DNA of 47,655 bases from Moorena sp. SS36440bin_2. GTDB taxonomy: Bacteria > Cyanobacteriota > Cyanobacteriia > Cyanobacteriales > Coleofasciculaceae. This document shows, one piece after another, positions 35,073 to 44,139 of the stretch. The stretch lies in assembly GCA_011524395.1 (NCBI GenBank), contig WTKN01000370.1, positions 17,208 through 64,862 of the forward strand. Reading direction: 5' to 3'. The notes under the pieces were generated by a model. It was not told where the DNA came from. It made no database searches and saw only the letters and a program-made list of their open reading frames with translations. Each line of letters opens with the position of its first letter. Within the stretch, counting starts at the first letter, position 1. A program made the translations under genes and the position numbers.

Positions 35073-35136
35073 GTTAACCGTCAACAGTTAACCGTCAACA
35101 GTTAACCGTCAACAGTTAACCGTCAACAGTTAACCG
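35073..35136. repeat. 14-bp tandem repeat, 4.6 copies
   Basis: GTTAACCGTCAACA repeated perfectly at 35073, 35087, 35101 and 35115, then a partial GTTAACCG at 35129-35136. The unit contains two related halves (GTTAACC and GTCAACA). Similar single elements occur at 45712-45740 and 9722-9752. Confidence 0.95.
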
Positions 35137-35168
35137 AAAATCAATTACTACAATTATCTTGGGTGATT

Positions 35169-35447
35169 TCATCCTTGAGGGGATTCGGTTGGAGGTTCTT
35201 GAGTAGGCAGGGGGGTATAGTTTGCGATCGCAAATATATAAACCCCATGCCCTACTAAAATCAATCCCCACAGACCAGTAAACCAGTATGCCCAAGTCCA
35301 TTGAGCATACTGTATAGTTCTGAAGAACCACACTCCGGAATTACAAGCAGCAAAAATTGCCACATGTACAGCAAAGTTCATGCGGTCATCTAGACGACGG
35401 TAGGCTGGATCACGTCGATCAGGTTTACGAGGCCAACGAGGAGGCAT
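35169..35447 (-). CDS. 2TM-domain membrane protein
   Basis: A 92-residue protein with a basic N-terminus (MPPRWPRKPDRRDPAYRRLDDRM) followed by two transmembrane helices (about 23-40 and 52-73) with the Trp-rich turn QYAQWTWAYWF between them. The arrangement is that of the 2TM family often joined to histidine kinases; here it stands alone. The C-terminal tail is Pro-rich. The start ATG is clear, with no strong ribosome-binding site. Function unknown. It is divergent from moaB. Confidence 0.75.
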   Translation of the reverse strand: MPPRWPRKPDRRDPAYRRLDDRMNFAVHVAIFAACNSGVWFFRTIQYAQWTWAYWFTGLWGLILVGHGVYIFAIANYTPLPTQEPPTESPQG

Positions 35448-35539
35448 AGATATTTGTCAGTTTTTTGTTGTGTAACGGCTTGGTCTGATACCAACCCTAG
35501 TCAGTTAATTTAATTTTAGAACCTAATGGTGGATTGAAG

Positions 35540-36061
35540 ATGATCCGAACCAAACAGTTTGTTCCCTTAAATATTGCAGTGATGACGGTGTCCGATTCCC
35601 GTACGGAAGCCACGGATAAGTCCGGTAAGCTGCTGGTTGAGAGTTTAACTCAAGCGGGGCATCACTTAGCCGAAAAGGTTATTGTTCCAGACAACATCTA
35701 CAAAATCCGTGAGGTGGTTTCCCGATGGATTGCTGACGAATCGGTACAGGTAGTGTTGACTACAGGAGGAACTGGTGTTACAGGTCGAGATGGTACACCA
35801 GAAGCGATTCAACCCCTGCTGGATAAGGAAATCCAGGGCTTTGGTGAAATTTTCCGGATGATTTCCTACCAAGAGATTAAGACTTCTACTATCCAATCTC
35901 GTGCCCTGGCTGGTGTGGCTAACGGAACATACATCTTTTGTCTGCCAGGATCTTCTGGAGCTTGTCGGACAGGTTGGGAGCAGATTATCAAAGACCAGCT
36001 CGATTTGGGCAATTCCCCCTGTAATCTCGTGGAACTGATGCCACGTTTGCGAGAAACCTAA
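35540..36061 (+). CDS. moaB: Molybdenum cofactor biosynthesis protein MoaB/MogA family
   Basis: A 173-residue molybdopterin-binding protein that adenylylates molybdopterin before metal insertion. I start it at ATG 35540; a TTG two codons earlier (35534) is also in frame. The fold signature TTGGTGVTGRDGTPEA (about 73-88) is complete, as is SDSRTEATDKSG near 18 and the C-terminal PGSSGACRTGWEQII (about 138-152). moaC converges 103 bp downstream, so two molybdenum cofactor steps lie side by side. Confidence 0.9.
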   Translation: MIRTKQFVPLNIAVMTVSDSRTEATDKSGKLLVESLTQAGHHLAEKVIVPDNIYKIREVVSRWIADESVQVVLTTGGTGVTGRDGTPEAIQPLLDKEIQGFGEIFRMISYQEIKTSTIQSRALAGVANGTYIFCLPGSSGACRTGWEQIIKDQLDLGNSPCNLVELMPRLRET

Positions 36062-36164
36062 TCTTAGCGATAGATTTCCTGTTCAAACGGTAATTGGCAA
36101 CTAAGTGCTGAGCGTGGATAAGTGCTAAGTGCTGACCCAACTTAACTTGAGATCATTCCTTAAC

Positions 36165-36659
36165 TTAGCAATCGCCTGAGATTTCGTAATCGCCGGATTT
36201 ACCTCCGGTCTTACTCAACAGGCGAATCGATTCAATCGCGATAGACTTTTCCAACGCTTTGGCCATATCGTAAAGGGTCAAAGCTGCAACAGAAACTGCT
36301 GTTAGTGCTTCCATTTCGACACCAGTTTCAGCTTTAGTAGTCACAGATGCCTGAATCTGATATCCCGGTAGTTGGGGGTCAGGTTCCACTTGAACTTCGA
36401 TCTTGTGTAGGGGCAAGGGATGACACAGAGGAATCAGTTGGGAAGTTTGCTTTGCTGCCATAATCCCAGCCAGCCTAGCGGTTCCTAAGACATCACCCTT
36501 GGGGGCATTACCAGCTTGGATGGTGTTGAAGGTTGCGGTTTTCATCCGTACCTGAGCAGCGGCTACTGCCTGACGTTTGGTAAGCTCTTTGCCAGAAACA
36601 TCGACCATCTGAGCTTGACCTTGACTATCGAGATGGGATAGCGAGCGATTGATTTCCAC
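36165..36659 (-). CDS. moaC: Cyclic pyranopterin monophosphate synthase MoaC
   Basis: A 164-residue enzyme that converts the MoaA product into cyclic pyranopterin monophosphate. Hallmarks are [18 protein letters not shown] near the N-terminus, [20 protein letters not shown] (about 54-73), the substrate-binding [10 protein letters not shown] (about 75-84) and the [27 protein letters not shown] block (about 108-134). The start is a GTG (36659); no ATG fits the expected length. It converges with moaB. No moaA, moaD or moaE lies in the window. Confidence 0.93.
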   Translation of the reverse strand: MEINRSLSHLDSQGQAQMVDVSGKELTKRQAVAAAQVRMKTATFNTIQAGNAPKGDVLGTARLAGIMAAKQTSQLIPLCHPLPLHKIEVQVEPDPQLPGYQIQASVTTKAETGVEMEALTAVSVAALTLYDMAKALEKSIAIESIRLLSKTGGKSGDYEISGDC

Positions 36660-36734
36660 AAGAGTATTGCAAAATTTTTGATCTATGTGTTATGATAAGT
36701 AACTGTTGAGCCACAAAAAAGCGGCAACATTTAA

Positions 36735-36808
36735 GGGCTTGTAGCTCAGTGGACTAGAGCACGTGGCTACGGACCACGGTGTCGGGGGTTCGAATCCCTC
36801 CTAGCCCG
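36735..36808 (+). tRNA. trnR: tRNA-Arg (ACG)
   Basis: A 74-nt cloverleaf. The anticodon stem CGTGG/CCACG encloses loop CTACGGA (anticodon ACG, read as ICG). T arm is GGGGG-TTCGAAT-CCCTC-like. The acceptor GGGCTTG / CTAGCCC has one T-T mismatch at position 6. Discriminator is G at 36808 and CCA is not encoded. The MFS gene ends 9 bp downstream on the other strand. Confidence 0.92.
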
Positions 36809-36817
36809 TTTATTTAG

Positions 36818-38086
36818 CTAAGGCATTATAGTGTCTATAGCATATAAATCCCGTTCACGACCGATGGAGAATCTGAGGGAACGGGATAAATTTTTGTTGG
36901 ACTGGGTCATAAAGATAATCAGTGCCAAAAATGCTATAGCAGCACCACAGGAGAAAATTCCTCGATATCCTAACAGGTCGGCTAAATAACCAAAGATCGG
37001 CCCAGCTAGGCCAATCCCTAAATCAAACCCACTAATGCAGACAGCGAATACCTGACCCCGTTCGTCAGCAGAGGAGCGGTCAGCCATCAAAGCAGTCATC
37101 ATCGGTATGAATAGTCCAGTGCCGGCTCCTTCTAATAAAGCAGCTAGTAAAAATCTGACTCCCGTTTCAGCCTGGGAAATCATCAACATTGAGATGATAT
37201 AGCAAACCACACTAGCGGTGATAAAAACTCCTCGTCCATACCGATCAGATGCCTGACCAGTTAATGCACGAATCATAAAACTAGCGATCGCAGCAGCTGT
37301 GAAAAACAATCCTGGATTGAGATTAATACCAGTCTCTCGAATAAACAGAGAAACAAAGCTAACTTTTGTTCCAAATACTATACCGAACAACAGCATTACC
37401 AAAGCTGGAATTCCAAGAGGAGGGCTGGTTAACAACTGCCATAGTTTGACCAATAGCTGCCAAATCGAGTTTAACCAAGATTTTGATTGTTCCTGCTCAG
37501 GTCTAACATGCCTAATTGGTTCAGGAATCTGACTCCCTAACAGCACACCCAGCCCACCTAGAGCTGCAGACACTAAGAATAAAACAGTGTAGCTAACCTC
37601 TTGTTGTAGAAAACCCCCCAGCGCTGGTCCGAGACCTAAACCAATCGATGTTGCCAAACTCATGTAACCAATTAACTCACCCCGCTTGTCAACAGGAGAC
37701 AAATCGGTGACTAGAGCCAAATAACCGATGGTAAAGGCTGCAATACTGATGCCATGAAACATTCGAACCACCATCAACAGGCTAATCGACTGGGTAAATA
37801 GATAGCCCAAAGGCGCTAGAGCTACAGCACTAGTACCAATAATTACTACCAACTTGCGACTGCGCAGGTCTGCCATACGCCCCAGTGGGTTTCTAAACAG
37901 CAACAGACCAATGGCAAAGCAACCCATTACTAGCCCGACCTGTTGCTTACTCCCACCCAAGTCTTCAATATATTGCGGCAGGGTTGGCAACAAAGACGTT
38001 AAGCTTGACCAAAATAGCAGAGCAACAGTAAATAAAATCAGCAAACTTTGGCGTTGCTGCCCTTCCAGGGTCTGAAAAACTTTCAC
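36818..38086 (-). CDS. MFS transporter
   Basis: A 422-residue major-facilitator protein with twelve predicted transmembrane helices. The cytoplasmic loop 2-3 signature is GRMADLRSRKLVV (about 69-81), repeated in the second half as GQASDRYGRGVF (about 272-283). Its overall type resembles TetA/Bcr-like exporters or sugar transporters (DHA1-like), but the substrate cannot be inferred. The start is GTG 38086. Its stop lies nine bases from tRNA-Arg, so transcription converges there. It stands alone. Confidence 0.87.
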   Translation of the reverse strand: MKVFQTLEGQQRQSLLILFTVALLFWSSLTSLLPTLPQYIEDLGGSKQQVGLVMGCFAIGLLLFRNPLGRMADLRSRKLVVIIGTSAVALAPLGYLFTQSISLLMVVRMFHGISIAAFTIGYLALVTDLSPVDKRGELIGYMSLATSIGLGLGPALGGFLQQEVSYTVLFLVSAALGGLGVLLGSQIPEPIRHVRPEQEQSKSWLNSIWQLLVKLWQLLTSPPLGIPALVMLLFGIVFGTKVSFVSLFIRETGINLNPGLFFTAAAIASFMIRALTGQASDRYGRGVFITASVVCYIISMLMISQAETGVRFLLAALLEGAGTGLFIPMMTALMADRSSADERGQVFAVCISGFDLGIGLAGPIFGYLADLLGYRGIFSCGAAIAFLALIIFMTQSNKNLSRSLRFSIGRERDLYAIDTIMP

Positions 38087-38730
38087 ACGCTCTATAATCC
38101 TGAGAAAACTGGCACTTGAGATAGTTATATAAAATCCGGTTGACTAATCATCATAGTCCTGATCGGGTAATGACTATTTGCGCTTTGGCTTACAGGTAAT
38201 TGACAATTACCTGTAAGCCAAAGCGCGAACACCCAAAAATCCGGGGACTATTTCGGAAGTAATTAACCGGACTTTATACTATTTCTTTAGTTTACTCTTC
38301 TTAACATTTTGCCCAGAGGCTTAGACAGGGTGATGGGGTGATCGGCGTTGAGGGAAGAAGATCACAACTGGTTTTTATCAACAAATTAATTAAGATGGCG
38401 ATGCTCTGAAAGAGCCGCTACGCTTCAGAAGCGGAGGCCTTTGGCCACAACGCTTCCACGCTTATGCGATTGACATGCAGGTCACGCGGGGCGCGATTGG
38501 CCTACGGCCACGCGGGGCGCGTTCGCAGCAACAACTAAGGTCAAGCTTGGCTACTGGTAGCGCATAATGGAGCGCTCAATATGATCACAAAAGTATTCCC
38601 GAAAGCGTTTGTAGAAGGGATAGGCGTCTTGCTTTGATTAACTTTACAGGTTTTACTTGATCAAAGATAATCTTGACGGGGCCTGTGGCTTACCGGAATA
38701 GTCACTATTTTCACTGTTTTATTTAACGGT
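38087..38730. other. Intergenic region between MFS and a hypothetical gene
   Basis: It holds the 47-bp inverted repeat at 38180-38226 and, at about 38410-38530, a GC-rich cluster of repeat fragments (GGAGGCCTTTGGCC, GATTGGCCTACGGCCACGCG). No gene is seen. Confidence 0.55.
38180..38226. repeat. 47-bp near-perfect inverted repeat
   Basis: A 23-nt left arm (38180-38202, starting GCGCTTTGGCTTACAGG), one central A (38203) and the exact complement (38204-38226). It lies 94 bp upstream of the MFS start and would form a very stable hairpin in single-stranded DNA or RNA. Confidence 0.92.
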
Positions 38731-39075
38731 TTATGATCCTCTAATAATCGATTTTCTAGCCCAGTCTTTAGTATTCTCCAGGTAAGTCACCAACATTCTC
38801 CATTCCCTAGCTTCTTTTGTTAAATCCTTAACATTGCTCAGGTAGACTAGAGTAATGCGGCGCTCTTCGTTATCAGAACAAACCTCCAGAATGGTTTTGT
38901 ATAGCTTTTGCCAATGCTCTAACCAGTTATCTTCAATGGGATCAAAAATTGCCTCGAACAAATTACTCCATATTAACTCAATAGTTTTAATAGTTTTGAG
39001 ATTTTCCTCGGTAGGCTTATCCCAGCCTACATGGCGCTGACGTAATACTTTAATAGGTGGGGGATTTTCACTCAT
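38731..39075 (-). CDS. Hypothetical protein
   Basis: I do not recognise this 114-residue protein. Started at ATG 39075 (MSENPPPIKVLRQRHVGWD) it is soluble and helical, with a Trp-rich pattern (IWSNL, NWLEHW, EWRM, DWARK) in the second half. No signal peptide, membrane helix or catalytic motif is visible. The helices and Trp spacing suggest a small interaction domain, not an enzyme. Codon use looks like its neighbours. It is flanked by repeats on both sides, so recent gain is possible. Confidence 0.55.
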   Translation of the reverse strand: MSENPPPIKVLRQRHVGWDKPTEENLKTIKTIELIWSNLFEAIFDPIEDNWLEHWQKLYKTILEVCSDNEERRITLVYLSNVKDLTKEAREWRMLVTYLENTKDWARKSIIRGS

Positions 39076-39249
39076 AGACAGCAAATTTTCTCTTCAGTCT
39101 TTGGAGCTACATTCCTAGAATTCCCTAAATGCTGTCTTAAAGTCACAGTCTTACAACAGGTGCGAACCGTGGCGAATTTAATTCTTAATCGTAAGAGCGC
39201 ACCTAAAATCAAAAATTCCTCCTAGCTTAGCAAAGAATAGGAGGAATAC

Positions 39250-39360
39250 TCGATTAGTTGAGAGCTTCCGTGCTTGAGGCGGAGCTAATCAACGTTGCCA
39301 AAACGCGCTTACTCTAAAACCTAGAGCCATTGAGCCTATTACCTAGAAGCATTAACCTAC
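39250..39360. repeat. Roughly 110-bp intergenic repeat, weak copy 4
   Basis: GATTAGTTGAGAGCTTCCGTGCTTGAGGCGG, an AACGCGCTTACTC block, then GAGCCATTGAGCC, TACCTAGAAGCATTAACCT. It keeps the GTGCTTGAG loop and the AGCCATT and TAACCT ends of copies 1-3 but not the full order. It directly abuts the ndhH stop, unlike the others, which sit upstream of starts. Confidence 0.4.
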
Positions 39361-39361
39361 C

Positions 39362-40546
39362 TTAACGGTCTACTGACCCCATAATGATGTCAATACTACC
39401 GAGAATGGCCATAATATCGGCAACTTTTACTCCTGTGAGGATATGGGGCAGAATCTGTAAGTTATTGAAATCGGCTGGACGAATCTTCCAACGCCAAGGA
39501 AAGACATTATCATCACCAATAATGAAAATTCCTAGTTCTCCTTTCCCAGACTCAAGACGGACATAGTGTTCGCCCTTGGGAATCTTGAAGGTAGGGGCAA
39601 TTTTCTTGCCCATGAACTGATAATCGAAGTCGTTCCACTGGGATTTGCGACCCTCTGCCATCCGCTTAGCTTCTAGGTTTTCGTAAGGACCACCGGGAAG
39701 TCCTTTTAAGGCTTGACGAATAATCTTAACGGACTCCCGCATTTCCCTAATCCGCACCACATACCGGGCAAAGCAATCACCCCCGGTTTCCCAGTGTACT
39801 TCCCAATCGAAGTCGTCGTAGCATTCGTAGTGGTCAACTTTGCGTAAGTCCCACTTGACTCCAGAACCTCGTAGCATCGGGCCAGAAAGTCCCCAGTTAA
39901 TCGCTTCTTCCCGACTAATGGTACCGATACCTTCAACTCGGCGGCGGAAGATAGGGTTGTTGGTGATTAACCGTTCGTACTCATCAACTTTAGGATCAAA
40001 GTAGTCACAGAAGTCTTCGCACTTATCTATCCATCCATAGGGTAGGTCAACAGCAACTCCACCAATACGGAAGTAGTTGTTGTTAATTAACCGTTGTCCA
40101 CTGGCAGCTTCCCATAGGTCATAAATCATCTCCCGTTCTCGGAAGATGTAGAAGAATGGGGTTTGGGCACCCACATCTGCTAGGAATGGTCCAAGCCACA
40201 GCAGGTGATTGGCAATCCGATTCAACTCCAGCATAATCACGCGGATGTAGCTGGCACGTTTGGGTACCGGAATATCTGCTAATTTCTCTGGGGCATTGAC
40301 TGTAATTGCCTCGTTGAACATCCCTGCTGCATAGTCCCATCGGCTCACGTAAGGGACATACATAATGTTAGTGCGATTCTCGGCAATTTTCTCCATGCCT
40401 CGGTGCAGGTAGCCAATCACCGGCTCGCAATCTATCACATCCTCCCCATCCAGGGTGACAATTAAGCGGAGAACGCCATGCATGGAGGGATGGTGGGGAC
40501 CCATGTTGATCACCATGGGTTCGGTTCTGGTCTCGATCTTTGCCAT
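39362..40546 (-). CDS. ndhH: NAD(P)H-quinone oxidoreductase subunit H (NdhH)
   Basis: A 394-residue peripheral-arm subunit of the thylakoid NDH-1 complex, the 49-kDa/NuoD homologue, which helps form the quinone pocket in cyclic and respiratory electron flow. The N-terminus [22 protein letters not shown] and the [14 protein letters not shown] segment are fully conserved, and the C-terminus ends in [12 protein letters not shown]. Length equals that of other cyanobacterial NdhH. The gene stands alone; ndhA, ndhI, ndhJ and ndhK are not in the window. It is divergent from the kinase gene at 40831. Confidence 0.95.
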   Translation of the reverse strand: MAKIETRTEPMVINMGPHHPSMHGVLRLIVTLDGEDVIDCEPVIGYLHRGMEKIAENRTNIMYVPYVSRWDYAAGMFNEAITVNAPEKLADIPVPKRASYIRVIMLELNRIANHLLWLGPFLADVGAQTPFFYIFREREMIYDLWEAASGQRLINNNYFRIGGVAVDLPYGWIDKCEDFCDYFDPKVDEYERLITNNPIFRRRVEGIGTISREEAINWGLSGPMLRGSGVKWDLRKVDHYECYDDFDWEVHWETGGDCFARYVVRIREMRESVKIIRQALKGLPGGPYENLEAKRMAEGRKSQWNDFDYQFMGKKIAPTFKIPKGEHYVRLESGKGELGIFIIGDDNVFPWRWKIRPADFNNLQILPHILTGVKVADIMAILGSIDIIMGSVDR

Positions 40547-40830
40547 ATTTTGATTAATTGCCCCAACTGTTAGCTGCTAGCTCTTAGCCGCTAGCTATTA
40601 GCTTACCAAAACAGAGGCAGATAGGTAGTGTATTTTGTTAACTCTAACAATGCAATAAAAATTTGATATTCTTAATTCAAACTGTTAATTTCTGTTTAAG
40701 CTCCTTGTTTCCAATGCCTAGGTTAACGGGAATTTCTACGTAGAAGTTCGGTTCTACGATCTTTAAACTATCAGCAATCACATTACCATCATTATCAAAG
40801 GAGTTGATAGTTTGAATTACTGCACTAGCT

Positions 40831-42579
40831 GTGCATCGGGGGTGGATTGTGGTGCAATGGTGGTTATTACCGAGTATACGTGAAATTTTATCCCAAAAGG
40901 AACTAATTGGAAGCGATGACAAGGTTGCTGTTTCAGTAGAGCAAGCAACTGTGATTGAAACTTGTTCAATCGGTGCTACCAGTCACAGGACAAGAGAAGG
41001 TGCTAGCCCTAAGCATAGGGCAGCAGCAGCTAAAGCTCAACGGGAATGGCAAAGTGCGATCGCTACCTTGGAACAGTTGCTGTTGCCAGCGGTTTCAGGA
41101 AATGGATCAACAAGCCATAATCCCGAAGACTCGTCGAAGCAAGGGTTAATTCTAGCTGGTCCTGCTCCAGTCTTAAGTGATCGAGAGCTACTGGCAAGTT
41201 TCGAGACTGGGATTTTTACGAACGACGCCTTGAATCCCTGGAATTTTATGCCCTTCCAGCTACCTCCGGCTCAACCTGAGACTACTCCATTTGTAGAAAA
41301 TACGACGCACAGGTTACCCCTGTTTCCAGGAGACCCGTTAGTTAAGGAGCAGTTTTGTTTAGTTTTTACCAAAGACTTTAGCTTAGTCATGGTCTCTGGG
41401 GAAGACCACTTTGGCGTTCCAGGCTTTCAATTCTCCTTTGACCCAGAGGATATCCAACGTGTTTGGGCATCACTGCGCTGTAGATTATTACTGAGCAGTT
41501 CTCATCATCTAAAGCAGTTGGAAGCTTTAATGGAAAAATTTGTGCCAAAACCCCCTGATTACCGCATTGTAATGAACTTTGGTCGTGGGCTTCTGAAAAA
41601 TTTACCAGAACTGCCTTCAGTAGAACTGAGCCAGACTATACCGGTGACAATATCGGAGTCAACAATGGTTCAGCCAAGACAACCTCAGGATCACAGGGAT
41701 AAGGTCAAAACTGGTAGTAACTCACAAAATGGGTCTTCTAGTACACCCAATGCCCTGAAACAGAAAGGAAGCGAGCCTAACTGGCAAAGATTGGTGAAAA
41801 ATGAAGCGCGAGGCTTTCCTAGAATCTCTATTGTTAACCCAAAAGAAAATGCTGAAGCTAGACCTGACCTTGAGCTGCTCCGAGCTCTAACCCATGAAAT
41901 CCGGACACCCCTAACAACAATTCACACGCTGACTAAACTACTGCTTAGACGTCGTGACTTGCCTCCAGAAGTCATGCGGCGTATAGAAATTATTGACCAT
42001 GAGTGTAGCGAACAAATCAACCGTATGGAGTTGATTTTCCGGGCAGTAGAATTAGAAACCAAAGCAGCCAAGCAAACCCCTGTTAGCCTGACCTCTATAT
42101 CTCTGACTCGAGTTTTTGACAACAGCATCCCCCGTTGGCAAAAACAAGCACAGCGACGTAATTTAACCCTAGATGTAGTCTTACCGCAACAGTTGCCAAC
42201 AGTGGTCAGTCATCCCGCTTTGCTAGATCAGGTACTAACTGGCTTGATGGAAAATTTCACCCGGTCTATTCCAACAGGGGGTCATATCCAGTTACAGGTT
42301 ACACCTGCTGGAAACCAGCTGAAGTTACAATTCCAGTCTCAGATTGATCACGAAACAATCGCTGACGACCATTGCCCGACATTGAAGTCCCTTGGTCAGC
42401 TGCTGACTTTCCAGCCAGAAACGGGTAGTATCAGTTTGAATTTGAATGTGACCAAAAATCTATTCCAGGCGTTGGGCGGTAAACTAATTGTTAAGCAACG
42501 ACCCCAACAGGGTGAGGTGATGACAGTATTTCTACCGTTAGCTGACCTGGCTAAGACACCCTTGCCTGGGATTGGTTAA
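40831..42579 (+). CDS. Histidine-kinase-like protein with degenerate ATP-binding domain
   Basis: A 582-residue protein. Residues about 105-240 (KEQFCLVFTKDFSLVMVSG, then SFDPEDIQRVWASL) resemble the sensory region of the neighbouring kinase, a DICT-like layout. A linker (270-345) leads to a HisKA domain with phospho-acceptor His355 in LTHEIRTPLTT. The C-terminal domain (about 440-575) retains one N-box Asn475 (GLMENFTRS) but lacks the G1 motif DxGxG; FQSQIDHETI stands there instead. It also lacks the glycines of G2: TGSISLNLNVTKN replaces GxGLGLxI. It can therefore probably not bind ATP normally. The start is GTG 40831 (MHRGWIVVQWWLLPS). A convergent kinase gene ends 19 bp away. Confidence 0.85.
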   Translation: MHRGWIVVQWWLLPSIREILSQKELIGSDDKVAVSVEQATVIETCSIGATSHRTREGASPKHRAAAAKAQREWQSAIATLEQLLLPAVSGNGSTSHNPEDSSKQGLILAGPAPVLSDRELLASFETGIFTNDALNPWNFMPFQLPPAQPETTPFVENTTHRLPLFPGDPLVKEQFCLVFTKDFSLVMVSGEDHFGVPGFQFSFDPEDIQRVWASLRCRLLLSSSHHLKQLEALMEKFVPKPPDYRIVMNFGRGLLKNLPELPSVELSQTIPVTISESTMVQPRQPQDHRDKVKTGSNSQNGSSSTPNALKQKGSEPNWQRLVKNEARGFPRISIVNPKENAEARPDLELLRALTHEIRTPLTTIHTLTKLLLRRRDLPPEVMRRIEIIDHECSEQINRMELIFRAVELETKAAKQTPVSLTSISLTRVFDNSIPRWQKQAQRRNLTLDVVLPQQLPTVVSHPALLDQVLTGLMENFTRSIPTGGHIQLQVTPAGNQLKLQFQSQIDHETIADDHCPTLKSLGQLLTFQPETGSISLNLNVTKNLFQALGGKLIVKQRPQQGEVMTVFLPLADLAKTPLPGIG

Positions 42580-42598
42580 CCATTACCTCGACGATTTT

Positions 42599-44035
42599 TT
42601 AGCTTTCAGAGGCAATTGGTAGCAAGACTTTAAATTGGGAGCCTTGCCCGAATCGACTAACTACTGAAATCGAACCACCACCCCGTTGTAATAATTGTTG
42701 CACAATGGTTAAACCTATCCCTGCACCAAAGTCTTCCCTGGGTGTTGACCTCCCACGATAAAAACTGTCAAAAATCTTAGGTATATCACTTTCAGCTATG
42801 CCAATACCTGTATCACTAAATATCAGCTGAACATACTTTCCCTTACGAGTTGCCTGTACTCTAACCTTACCGCCAGCGGTAGTAAACTTTAAACTATTGT
42901 GCAACAGATTAATCACGATATGCCTCAATCCCACCTCTGAAAACAAGACTGAGGGGAGATTGGCGGGAATTGTGTAGCCGAGCTGGATGTCTTTTTCTTG
43001 GGCAAGGGGTTGATAGGTGCTGACAATACCAGGAACAATCTCTGCTAGCTGCAACGGCAAGGTTTGATCGCTTTGGGGGTCACCCTCTAGCTGAACTAGT
43101 TCTAGTAATCCAGCCACTAAGGAATTTAAGCGATCGCATTCTTTATAAAGAAGCCCAATATAGCGTTGGCGTTGGGAGAGCTTCATTTGTGAGGCATCAA
43201 GCAGCTTCAGGGCAGTTTTCATGTTCGTTATGGGTGTCCGTAATTCCTGAGCCACTCGCTGGAGTATCTCATCACTCATATAAGGCTCCACCCTTGATAA
43301 GGAATTCTTGCCTACCACAACCGACTCAGGAACTGCTGGGGATGATGGGGGTGATGAGTTAGTCTCCTCGATTGGCTGTGTTGCCAAGGTATCCTGAACA
43401 ATTTCTTCTGTACGTTGTACTTGTTTAACCAACAACTGGGTTAGTAGTGTATGATTAGAGCTTTGAGGGACAGGTAAAAGGGTTTCCCAATGGCTGAGTT
43501 GCTCTTCTGTCGTGCTTCCAATAACTGTACTTAATCCCTCTAAAAACTGCCTAATTACTGATTGCTCAAGGGTAAAAACAGCTAACAATGGTTGACTGAG
43601 TTCACTATCAGTTAGATTTTCTGATTCCGATAGCTTAGGTTGGCAAGCCACAATTAAACTACTATAGTTCTCACAGAGAATGAGTAAGAAATACTCATGT
43701 TTTAGTTGAGTTTCAGTCTCCAATGGTAGTGAAAACAGTTGAGACTCTTTGTTCAGGTTAACTGCCTCTTCCCAGTCATCTTCTAAACCGTGGCACAGAT
43801 AAATCGTTGTGGGTAAATCAACGTGTTGTTGATACCGTTGTATTTCTCTGTGCCAGCCCTCAGCCTGTGGCTTGACCCAAATTGTGGCTGAGATGTTTTG
43901 AGCAATTAGCAGGTCAAAGGTTGCTGTGACTAGGGATTTCAGGGTTACAGGAGTGATTGTCACAGACTCGGGAGAGGCAAGAGTTTCTAAAACCAGCTGG
44001 TAGAGAGACAATTCTGGATTAGGTGGCAGGTTCAT
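42599..44035 (-). CDS. DICT-type sensor kinase with Gln in place of phospho-acceptor His
   Basis: A 478-residue protein. The N-terminal half has a DICT-like sensory domain (about 15-175, with NISATIWVKP and FLLILCENYSSLIVAC). An HisKA-like dimerisation helix pair follows at about 255-315. Its H-box reads VAQELRTPITN: the position of the phospho-acceptor His is Gln263 (codon CAG). The ATP-binding domain is intact, with N-box NLLHNSLKFT (376-385), G1 SDTGIGIAESD (407-417) and G2 FGAGIGLTIVQ (436-446). Thus it should bind ATP but cannot autophosphorylate on His in the normal way. It converges with the 40831 gene (19-bp gap) and lies 104 bp upstream of murE, transcribed in the same direction. Confidence 0.87.
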   Translation of the reverse strand: MNLPPNPELSLYQLVLETLASPESVTITPVTLKSLVTATFDLLIAQNISATIWVKPQAEGWHREIQRYQQHVDLPTTIYLCHGLEDDWEEAVNLNKESQLFSLPLETETQLKHEYFLLILCENYSSLIVACQPKLSESENLTDSELSQPLLAVFTLEQSVIRQFLEGLSTVIGSTTEEQLSHWETLLPVPQSSNHTLLTQLLVKQVQRTEEIVQDTLATQPIEETNSSPPSSPAVPESVVVGKNSLSRVEPYMSDEILQRVAQELRTPITNMKTALKLLDASQMKLSQRQRYIGLLYKECDRLNSLVAGLLELVQLEGDPQSDQTLPLQLAEIVPGIVSTYQPLAQEKDIQLGYTIPANLPSVLFSEVGLRHIVINLLHNSLKFTTAGGKVRVQATRKGKYVQLIFSDTGIGIAESDIPKIFDSFYRGRSTPREDFGAGIGLTIVQQLLQRGGGSISVVSRFGQGSQFKVLLPIASES

Positions 44036-44139
44036 TTAGGGTTAGAGGTGGTTTAGTTAAAGGTAGTTTGGTTCAAGATTAAACGTTTAGCTTCAATGTG
44101 ATAATCTACAACCTGCCCGCTGAAATAACTGTCAACTTG

